This document shows positions 8,225 to 14,646 of a DNA stretch of 18,303 nt, piece after piece (the stretch's first letter is position 1; each line of letters begins with the position of its first letter). Position numbers and translations under genes: made by a program. The notes beneath the pieces were generated by a model, which was not told where the DNA came from, searched no databases, and saw only the letters and a list, made by a program, of their open reading frames with translations. Source of the DNA: an uncultured Pleurocapsa sp. (GTDB taxonomy: Bacteria > Cyanobacteriota > Cyanobacteriia > Cyanobacteriales > Xenococcaceae). The stretch spans positions 1 through 18,303 of the forward strand of contig CAKZYI010000702.1 in NCBI GenBank assembly GCA_937884735.1. Reading direction: 5' to 3'.

Positions 8225-9196
8225 ATGGATAACAATGTATCGAAAAAAACTTTTTTACATAAGTTTTTTAAACTAGCATTTAATAACGAAAAAACGAGTC
8301 TTTCTCTCAAGGAGTTATTGCAACAGATGCTCCTATCAACTCTTGATTTATCTCAACAAAGCTGGAATTTTACTTTCGATCCTCGGTTTGCAGCTAGGAC
8401 TATTGGAAGCAAGATTGTTCTTTTACACTCTTCTATTGAGTCAATATCCTTTGATCGCCAAATTCAACAAGTTTTATCTACACCCCAATCTGCCCCAATT
8501 GTATATCGCTCATCTATTGCTTTGCTTTTAGCTTCGTATACCCAAAAAACACCTCAAATTGTTGCCGAAGAATTAATTGATTATTTAGTTTCAACAATAG
8601 ATAATAGTGACTCTCAATTGAATTTAAATTTGTGCGTTGAAATTGGAAAATCTGGGTTAATAGATTTTTATTTTGACCATGAATCTATGGCAATTTGGCT
8701 AGAAAAATCATTGGTTTTGCTCGATATAAAAACTAATGTTGATTTAACAAAGTCATTTTTGGGAGAATCTTTGAAAAGCACCCCTTCCAACTTAAATTTA
8801 TTTCCCGCACAGTATATTCATGCCCGTTGTTGCACTTTACTACGTTTGGGAATAAGGGAAAAGCTGTTGTTCTTTGCAGATGAGGCTCAGGCTATATCTT
8901 GGTTAGACCATCAAAATAATTTATGGTTGAGGGAGGAAGCAGAGTTGATTTTGCTGCGTCAATTATGTTTGATAACAGATTCATTTAGGGCTGAATCGAG
9001 CAACTGGCAAAAACTTGCGCTTAATTTCAGCGCAATAATTGCCATTTTCTTGGCAGAATGTCGTGTTATAGGTGATACACAACAACGCAATCCACAAAAA
9101 GCGATCGCTCGTCTTAGGTTAATTGCTCTGTCTCAATACTGGCTACAGCGAATATTGGTGGAAAAATTGAAAGTTGTAGCACCAACAAGCTTATAA
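8225..9196 (+). CDS. Arginyl-tRNA synthetase-like protein lacking the catalytic core (DALR anticodon-binding domain)
   Basis: A 323-residue protein. Residues about 193-323 resemble the C-terminal DALR anticodon-binding domain of ArgRS: FPAQYIHARCCTLLRLG parallels the ArgRS segment with YAHARI.S.LR, and the last helix IARLRLIALSQYWLQRIL parallels its end. Residues about 30-165 resemble the N-terminal tRNA-binding domain of ArgRS: IALLLASYTQKTPQIVAEEL parallels the ALAKKLGK.PRE.AEE segment and VEIGKSGLIDFYF parallels VEIAGPGFINFRL. Only about 28 residues separate them, so the Rossmann domain with HIGH and KMSKS is absent and aminoacylation is not expected. A role in binding tRNA-Arg or another RNA is inference. 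Standalone DALR proteins are, as I recall, annotated in cyanobacteria without a function. It is divergent from the Crp-like gene. Confidence 0.75.
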   Translation: MDNNVSKKTFLHKFFKLAFNNEKTSLSLKELLQQMLLSTLDLSQQSWNFTFDPRFAARTIGSKIVLLHSSIESISFDRQIQQVLSTPQSAPIVYRSSIALLLASYTQKTPQIVAEELIDYLVSTIDNSDSQLNLNLCVEIGKSGLIDFYFDHESMAIWLEKSLVLLDIKTNVDLTKSFLGESLKSTPSNLNLFPAQYIHARCCTLLRLGIREKLLFFADEAQAISWLDHQNNLWLREEAELILLRQLCLITDSFRAESSNWQKLALNFSAIIAIFLAECRVIGDTQQRNPQKAIARLRLIALSQYWLQRILVEKLKVVAPTSL

Positions 9197-9212
9197 GCTA
9201 TAACCTATAACG
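9192..9212. repeat. Heptamer tandem repeat (STRR type), 3 units
   Basis: TATAAGC, TATAACC and TATAACG head to tail. The array starts inside the last codons of the DALR-domain gene and includes its TAA stop (9194-9196). Confidence 0.6.
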
Positions 9213-9290
9213 AGTTTTCAGAGCTTTAATCAATAAACGAAAGTGATAAAAAGTTAAACCAGGTCAAAATAGTTACCATAAACAAAATGG

Positions 9291-9310
9291 CTAGACTAGA
9301 ATCTGTCTAG
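9291..9310. repeat. Short inverted repeat upstream of the GTPase gene
   Basis: CTAGAC (9291-9296) and GTCTAG (9305-9310) with an 8-nt loop, about 85 bp upstream of the GTPase ATG. There is no T-tract on either side, so it is more likely an operator or leader structure than a terminator. Evidence is limited to symmetry. Confidence 0.35.
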
Positions 9311-9393
9311 TACATACACGCTAATTTGTAAGATAGTTTTCAAGTCTCCTTTTCTCTTTTTATATTCTTTATTTCAACTAAAACTGAAATGGT

Positions 9394-11010
9394 ATGCCTT
9401 TGTTTCGTATAGTAGCTTTATTTCTTGGTCTTGGTGTCATCTTAGGATTATCTATCTGGTTGGTGACATCTCTGTCTCACCTTTATATGCAGATATCTTT
9501 TACTGCACCTATCTTGGCTAATTTACTGTTGCTATTAGTAATCGTGTTAATTGGCTCGATGATCGGGGGATATATCTATTATGTGAACAAATATACCCGC
9601 AAAGGTTCTCGAACCAAAAAGGGGAAACGCCGTGTTAATCGAGTCAGAATGCCTGAAGAAAAAACTCAGGTAGCAGCCCAAAATCTCCAGGCGTTAAGAC
9701 AGCAAGTAGGACAAATACAAGATAAGATTACCCAAAAAGCTTTATTAAATAAATCGCAACAGATAGAAGCCGACTTGCAACGGGGTGAAGTAAAGGTTGT
9801 CGTATTTGGCACAGGATCGGCAGGAAAAACTTCTTTGGTTAATGCCTTAATTGGTGAGATAGTTGGGGAAGTCAATCCAATTATGGGGACAACCACCCAG
9901 GGAGAAACCTATAGCCTCAAACTAAAAGGAGTCGGCAGGGAAATTCTAATCATTGATACCCCAGGCATCTTAGAAGCGGGAATAGCTGGTACAGAAAGAG
10001 CAGAAATAGCCAAACGACTAGCCACAGAAGCCGATTTGTTGGTGTTTACCGTTGATAACGATTTAAGACAGTCAGAATATGAGCCGTTAAAAGCTTTAGC
10101 CGAAATAGGTAAGCGATCGCTTTTGGTGTTCAATAAGAGCGATTTGTATACTGACGAAGATCGAGAAATGATTTTAGGAAGACTCAAAGAAAGAGTAAAG
10201 GCTTTTATCTCTCCTAACGACGTAACAGCTATATGTGCCAATCCTCAGCCAGTACAGCTAGCCAGCGGAGAAATTATCGAACCCACCGCAGAAATTTTAC
10301 CCCTAATTAAAAGATTGGTAGCGGTGTTGCGTGCTGAAGGAGAAGATTTAATCGCTGATAATATTTTGCTACAGTCTCATCGTTTAGGAGAAGAAGCTCG
10401 TAAAATAATTGATATTCAGCGACGCAGAGAATCAGACAAGATAATCGATCGCTATCAGTGGATAGGTGCGGGCGTAATCGCCGTAACTCCTGTACCTGTA
10501 GTAGATATGTTAGCCGCAGCAGCAATTAATGCCCAAATGGTAATTGAAATCGGCAAAGTTTATGGTGTGGAACTCAATTTGGAACAGGGCAAAGAGTTAG
10601 CCTTGTCTTTGGGTAAAACCTTAGTTAGTCTGGGCATAGTTAAAGGTGCGCTAGATATATTAGCCAAAGCACTTCAGTTTCATTTTGCGACATATATTGT
10701 GGGAAAAGCAATACAAGCTGTTTCTGCTGCGTACCTAACTCGTATTGCAGGTAAGAGCTTTATTGAATATTTCAAACGCAATTTGGATTGGGGAGATGGT
10801 GGCATCACTGAGGTGGTGCAACAACAGTTTCAGCTTAGTCGGCGAGATGAATTTGTTAAATCCTTTGTGCAAGACGCTATTTCCAAGGTGGTGCAACCAC
10901 TATCTGAAGCTTGGGGAGAAGAGGATAGCTATGAATTAGAAGAATTGGAAAAATTTCAACAAGTAGAAGCAGTAGAAGAAATGGCAGCGCAACTGGAAGA
11001 TGACTGGTGA
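9394..11010 (+). CDS. Membrane-anchored GTPase with DUF697 domain (YcjF-like)
   Basis: A 538-residue protein with two hydrophobic membrane segments (about 4-26 and 39-63), a basic loop and coiled region (66-130), then a complete Era-like G domain: G1 GTGSAGKTS at 139-147, G2 around T166-T167, G3 DTPG at 188-191, G4 NKSD at 247-250. Residues about 340-480 (for example GAGVIAVTPVPVVDMLAAAA) form a DUF697-type helical domain, and the tail is acidic (EEDSYELEELEKF). Such fusions are common in cyanobacteria; a role in membrane or envelope homeostasis is only inferred from the family. All nucleotide-binding motifs are intact. ATG 9394 has no Shine-Dalgarno and the upstream region (9213-9393) holds no other gene. 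Confidence 0.9.
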   Translation: MPLFRIVALFLGLGVILGLSIWLVTSLSHLYMQISFTAPILANLLLLLVIVLIGSMIGGYIYYVNKYTRKGSRTKKGKRRVNRVRMPEEKTQVAAQNLQALRQQVGQIQDKITQKALLNKSQQIEADLQRGEVKVVVFGTGSAGKTSLVNALIGEIVGEVNPIMGTTTQGETYSLKLKGVGREILIIDTPGILEAGIAGTERAEIAKRLATEADLLVFTVDNDLRQSEYEPLKALAEIGKRSLLVFNKSDLYTDEDREMILGRLKERVKAFISPNDVTAICANPQPVQLASGEIIEPTAEILPLIKRLVAVLRAEGEDLIADNILLQSHRLGEEARKIIDIQRRRESDKIIDRYQWIGAGVIAVTPVPVVDMLAAAAINAQMVIEIGKVYGVELNLEQGKELALSLGKTLVSLGIVKGALDILAKALQFHFATYIVGKAIQAVSAAYLTRIAGKSFIEYFKRNLDWGDGGITEVVQQQFQLSRRDEFVKSFVQDAISKVVQPLSEAWGEEDSYELEELEKFQQVEAVEEMAAQLEDDW

Positions 11011-11016
11011 TTCGGG

Positions 11017-11037
11017 GAGCAAGGAGCAAGGAACAAG
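11017..11037. repeat. Heptamer tandem repeat (STRR type), 3 units
   Basis: GAGCAAG, GAGCAAG, GAACAAG, beginning seven bases after the GTPase stop codon. Same 7-bp periodicity as the other arrays but a different unit. Confidence 0.65.
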
Positions 11038-11048
11038 GATAAAAGTAA

Positions 11049-11137
11049 TTACATAGCATCTGTTCTGGAAATTATTGCCGATTGATACTCGCCAAAAGCG
11101 CGATCGATAGCTCCAAGGCGAAAAATGCTATATGTAA
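11049..11137. repeat. Imperfect long inverted repeat between convergent genes
   Basis: TTACATAGCAT (11049-11059) pairs with ATGCTATATGTAA (11125-11137), leaving a 2-nt bulge, and encloses a second pairing TCGCC/GGCGA (11089-11093 with 11117-11121). It sits between the convergent GTPase and CDF genes and lacks a run of T. It could be a structured 3' UTR or a small dispersed element. Confidence 0.4.
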
Positions 11138-11160
11138 CTCCTAACTGCATAACATCAGTT

Positions 11161-11194
11161 AGTAATCAGTAATCAGTAATTAGTAATTACTAAT
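11161..11194. repeat. Heptamer tandem repeat (4 units) ending in a perfect palindrome
   Basis: AGTAATC, AGTAATC, AGTAATT, AGTAATT (11161-11188). The last units form the 16-bp perfect palindrome ATTAGTAATTACTAAT (11179-11194), which reaches the stop codon of the CDF gene. Confidence 0.7.
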
Positions 11195-12126
11195 CATTGA
11201 ATTGGTTCGGTGCTACCAAAGCTGATATCATTTTCTTCGTATTCAGGAGGTTCGACGTGGATTATAACCCTTACTGTGCCAAAGTTTTTTTCTAAACGTT
11301 CTTCAATTTGTTCTGTAATTTGGTGAGCTATAAAAAGATCGTCGGTGTTAACGATGAGGTGCATTTCAATAAATACCTGCCTACCCAATAAGCCACGAGA
11401 AGCAATATCGTGACAGTTAACAACTCCTGGTACTGTCATTACTACATCGTAAATGGCTTCGGGTGCGATCGCCATTTCATCTACTAGCCAGGGTAAGTTA
11501 TCCCTAATGACTTCCCAACCACTATAAAACACTAATAAAGCTACAGGAAAAGCCAAAATCACATCTAGCCATTGAAGCTGGGGAATATTTAGATTATTTG
11601 CTTGCCATACTCCCACTAATCCAGCAATTACAATTATTGTGACCCAAATATCGCTAGTGGTATGTTTGGCATCGGCAATGAGAATTGGACTATTGATCTT
11701 TTTGCCCACCCGATGCTCATAAACTGCAACAAAAATATTAACGCCTAAAACTACTAGCAACAAACACAATTCCATAAAGGATACTTCAATTGCCACATCC
11801 TCTGTAATAAAAAAAATCTTTTCTACAGCCACTTTGAAGATCTCAAAACAAGCAATTCCCAAAAATGCGGCAATACCCAATGCACCAACTGCTTCAAATT
11901 TTTGATGTCCATAGGGATGTTCGCGATCTGGTTTGGGAGAAGAAAAACGATTGGTAATCAATCCAAGTATGTTGTTGGCACTATCAGTCACGCTGTGCAA
12001 GGCATCGGCTTGGAGGCTCAAAGAACCAGTAGCAAATCCTAGAGAGAACTTTAATGCCATCACAAATAAATTTAATAATAAAGTTAGCCACAATACTCGG
12101 CGAACTTGAGAGCGATTATCTTGCAT
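11194..12126 (-). CDS. Cation diffusion facilitator (CDF) family metal transporter
   Basis: A 310-residue inner-membrane metal/proton antiporter that exports divalent cations such as Zn, Mn, Fe or Co. There are about six membrane helices (about 12-34, 38-60, 80-101, 113-135, 160-176, 186-203), then a cytoplasmic ferredoxin-like domain (about 215-293, ending in VIIHVEP). Transport-site residues are seen as ADALHSVTD at 40-48 (H44, D48) in helix 2 and DAKHTTSD at 152-159 (H155, D159) in helix 5. This HxxxD/HxxxD set is typical of zinc-type CDFs, but specificity cannot be fixed from sequence. HPYGH at 70-74 is the usual loop motif. The start is ATG 12126. It is divergent from the small gene at 12363, with a 236-bp shared upstream region. 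Confidence 0.92.
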   Translation of the reverse strand: MQDNRSQVRRVLWLTLLLNLFVMALKFSLGFATGSLSLQADALHSVTDSANNILGLITNRFSSPKPDREHPYGHQKFEAVGALGIAAFLGIACFEIFKVAVEKIFFITEDVAIEVSFMELCLLLVVLGVNIFVAVYEHRVGKKINSPILIADAKHTTSDIWVTIIVIAGLVGVWQANNLNIPQLQWLDVILAFPVALLVFYSGWEVIRDNLPWLVDEMAIAPEAIYDVVMTVPGVVNCHDIASRGLLGRQVFIEMHLIVNTDDLFIAHQITEQIEERLEKNFGTVRVIIHVEPPEYEENDISFGSTEPIQ

Positions 12127-12198
12127 GATTGAGAATAAGTGAGCAAGCAGATTCTTGTTATATAATCATAATCTGAAAAACGCTCGGGAGCTTTTTTT

Positions 12199-12211
12199 GA
12201 TAGTGTCTATC
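12199..12211. promoter_or_regulatory. Small inverted repeat in the CDF/hypothetical divergent region
   Basis: GATAG-TGT-CTATC, 73 bp upstream of the CDF start, between divergent genes. It is short and could be a regulator binding site, for example metal-responsive, but the assignment rests on symmetry and position only. Confidence 0.2.
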
Positions 12212-12256
12212 GGTATATTTAGTTATAAGAAAAAAAGTAACTTATTGAAATATTTT

Positions 12257-12284
12257 TTGACAAACACAGCGGGAAGAATACTCT
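12257..12284 (+). promoter_or_regulatory. Possible sigma70-type promoter of the 113-residue gene
   Basis: A consensus -35 box TTGACA (12257-12262), a 16-bp spacer and TACTCT (12279-12284), a -10 box with the conserved first T, A and last T. It predicts a leader of about 70 nt before ATG 12363. Confidence 0.4.
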
Positions 12285-12362
12285 AATTGATAGATTTTAG
12301 TTTGTAGCTTAATAAAGCTATTAAGATTAGATCTCAATTAGTAGATTAAATTAAACTTTAAA

Positions 12363-12704
12363 ATGAATCGATTAACTCTCAATTTAATTCAAGGTGCAGT
12401 TAGTTTCAACTTTTCAGAAGATGCAGCCAAACAGCTACAGGCAGAAATATCAGTCTTGATGCAAAGCCTCAAAGCAGTTGCCAACGTTACTCCTGGTGCG
12501 GGTAGTCGCCCAACTCCCCAAAAATCAATGGAATATCGTCATACAGGAGATATATTTTTAGAAATATTTTGCAACCCCAACATTTACCCCAGCCCTTTTG
12601 CTGCCAAAATTTTAATTACCCTTAGAGACGATCGCCTTCGTGTGACTAGTGAAGCCGAACTAACTCAGCTGATTGAAGATATAAATACTTATTTAGACAG
12701 TTAA
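12363..12704 (+). CDS. Small protein of unknown function
   Basis: A 113-residue soluble protein that I do not recognise. It has an amphipathic first half (about 1-40, FSEDAAKQLQAEISVLMQSL), a Gly/Pro-rich turn (43-53), and a likely beta-alpha second half (FLEIFCNPNIYPSPFAAKIL, then LRVTSEAELTQLIEDINTYL). There is no signal peptide, membrane helix or known motif. Regular codon use, a plausible upstream promoter and balanced composition support a real gene. It is divergent from the CDF transporter and ends only 16 bp from the opposing kinase gene; neither neighbour says what it does. Confidence 0.75.
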   Translation: MNRLTLNLIQGAVSFNFSEDAAKQLQAEISVLMQSLKAVANVTPGAGSRPTPQKSMEYRHTGDIFLEIFCNPNIYPSPFAAKILITLRDDRLRVTSEAELTQLIEDINTYLDS

Positions 12705-12720
12705 TCTCAGATATTTAGCT

Positions 12721-13878
12721 TTAAAAAGCTTCTAGAGAAAAATAAATTGTTGCTCCGCGATCGCATTCGCCATCTGCCCACACTTTGCCTCCATGACGAT
12801 ATATAATCCGCTGTACGGTGGCAAGACCAATACCTGTGCCTGGGAATTCTGCTTGGGAATGGAGGCGTTTAAAAGCAGTAAATAGTTTGTCGGCATATTC
12901 CAAATCAAACCCCGCGCCATTGTCCCGCACAAAAAATGTTAGTTTTTTGTCTTCACAAGCAATAGCGTTGAATTCGATTCTACTTTGCGATCGCTTAGAA
13001 GTGTATTTCCAGGCATTATTCAACAGGTTATCTAAGACTATTTTTTATAGTTGGGGATCTCCTATGGCAGTGAGATTGTCAGTGGTAATAAATTCTACTT
13101 CGCGATCGCTATCTTCTTGTCGCAGCTCTTCAATAATATCTTGAGCGATTGTGGTTAAATTAACCTCCACCGATTTCATCTGAGATCGGGGAACTCTAGA
13201 TAGTTGCAATAAAGCATCTATTAGATCGCTCATTTTCTCGCTGTTAGCTTGAATTCTTTGCAAATAATGTTTGCCGCGATCGTCTAAATCTGGCTGGTAA
13301 TTCTCCCATAAAACTTGACTAAAGCCATTAATAACTCTCAAAGGTGCTTGCAAATCGTGGGATACAGAATAAGAAAAAGACTCTAATTCTTTGTTAGCAG
13401 CTTCTAACTGTAAAGTACGCTGAGAAAGAGCCTCTTTAGTAGCAGCGAGATCGGGAATATCATTAGAAGTATGAACCAAAGCATATATTTCACCGCGATC
13501 GTTATGTAGTGGAGCAATCTTCGTATCAAAGTAGTGAATCCCATCAGGCAATTTGACTGCTTCCTGGACGTGAATTTCTTCTCCATAGGTTAAAACCTGC
13601 TGCTGTTGCCAAAGAACTTGACGAGCATATTCTGGGGAAAAACATTCTTGAATTTTTTTACCGCAGGCTATTTCAGATTGTGGTATGCCTAGGCTCTCAG
13701 ATAGTTTGAGATTAATTAAGGAAATCGTTTCATCATAAACATGAGAGACAAATATATAAGAAGGGAGTAAATTTATAATTTTTGCTAGCTCTTCGCGTGA
13801 TTGTGTCATTTTTAATTGTCGATCTTGTGTGGCATGATTTATCACATGCGGGCTAGACTTAGGTGGCGTAATGTTCAT
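12721..13878 (-). pseudogene. PAS-domain sensor histidine kinase interrupted by one in-frame TAA
   Basis: A two-component sensor kinase in two parts of the same frame. The upstream part has a PAS domain (about residues 50-165), a coiled linker, and HisKA with the phospho-acceptor His in FSYSVSHDLQAPL (residue 197 from a TTG at 13947, 174 from the likelier ATG at 13878), ending in GDPQL and TAA (13045-13047). Directly after the TAA the frame continues KIVLDNLLNNAWKYTSK (N box), DNGAGFDL (G1), LFTAFKRLH (F box) and GTGIGLATV (G2) to the stop at 12721. One T-to-A change of a TTA leucine codon would explain it. No membrane helix is present, so it would be a cytoplasmic kinase, with no receiver domain attached. 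It could also be a sequencing error or a readthrough product. No response regulator is adjacent. Confidence 0.85.
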
Positions 13879-14159
13879 TACTACTCCGCTCAGTATGATT
13901 ACTTCTCTGGCAGAATTGTATCTAAGTTTACCTATCAATCGAATCAATGAAATGGCGTAATTTCTTCTGATATAGGAAATTATAGATTTACATCGTTACC
14001 ACTTTTAATTGCTTTAATCATGCTCAAGTCAATTGATTCTATTACTTAAAGATTGATTGGCTGCCAAAAACTTTCATATATTTTGTCAAAGTCATTCAAG
14101 TATAGAAAAATATAGGCGCGAGGACAAATATCAATTTTATTATTGATTAAATTCTACCT

Positions 14160-14396
14160 CTAGCTACCACTGCTAGTTGATCCTAGTAATAGTTCAAGAC
14201 GATCTTTAGTCTCAGGTAGATTTGCTTTTGCTTTGATAATATTAGTAATATCTTGGGCAATCGATATGGTCATTTTTTTTTCTTCATCGAAACTAAATGA
14301 TGCAATATAAGATTCCCAAAAATGTTTTTCTCCTTGGCTAGTGGTAATATCAACTTGGTTTATAACTATCTGCCAAATGAGATTTTCTACTTCCAA
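14160..14396 (-). pseudogene. PAS-domain fragment, remnant of a sensor protein
   Basis: A 78-codon frame that reads like the second half of a PAS/PAC domain: GEKHFWESYIASFSFDEEKK, then ISIAQDITNIIKAK and a coil KDRLELLLG that would normally lead to a further PAS or kinase domain. It begins only at a TTG with a TAA four codons upstream, and the first half of the fold is missing. It lies about 280 bp upstream of the broken kinase on the same strand and may be the decayed front of the same multi-PAS gene. The DNA between them (13948-14159) has no convincing coding frame. Confidence 0.5.
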
Positions 14397-14482
14397 TTGA
14401 TTAATTTAATCAGCCAAATTACTTAGATACAGGGCAATTTCTCCAAGCATATTTTGAACTTAAAACCCCGACACTATATTTT

Positions 14483-14626
14483 GCTAATGGCTAATGGCGC
14501 GACAGCTTTGCTGCGCCAGAGCTTCGCTCTGGAACGAACAAAGTTCGTTGCTAAGAGCTGAAGACCATTTGACAAACAACACACAACCTTAACTTGTCAC
14601 GATTGGCTAATAGCTAATGGCTAGCG
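14483..14626. repeat. Triple-hairpin element flanked by heptamer repeats
   Basis: Three contiguous hairpins with 3-nt loops: GGCG..CAGC-TTT-GCTG-CGCC (14496-14517), CCAGAGC-TTC-GCTCTGG (14516-14532) and AACGAAC-AAA-GTTCGTT (14533-14549). They are flanked by GCTAATG x2 (14483-14496) and by GCTAATA, GCTAATG, GCTAGCG (14606-14626). It lies downstream of the protease gene in non-coding DNA. The architecture suggests a dispersed cyanobacterial intergenic repeat. Confidence 0.75.
14589..14600. repeat. Third copy of the TTAACTTGTCAC repeat
   Basis: The same 12-mer that forms the inverted repeat at 3541-3552 and 3758-3769, here as a single copy inside the repeat-rich gap after the protease gene. No partner in inverted orientation is visible nearby. 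Confidence 0.5.
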
Positions 14627-14646
14627 ACACTAGAATGTATTACCAA

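Noticed and set aside
12182..12197. CGCTCGGGAGC followed by seven T, resembling a plus-strand terminator
   Set aside because: Only a 3-4 bp stem is possible and no plus-strand gene ends before it.
12721..13023. A separate small ATPase-domain protein starting at TTG 13023
   Set aside because: The frame continues unbroken upstream apart from the single TAA, and the sequence is the normal second half of the kinase; no start signal precedes the TTG.
13948..14159. A frame of about 36 codons on the minus strand between the kinase and the PAS fragment
   Set aside because: It has no start codon, no recognisable domain, and begins and ends at close stops; it is not distinguishable from chance.
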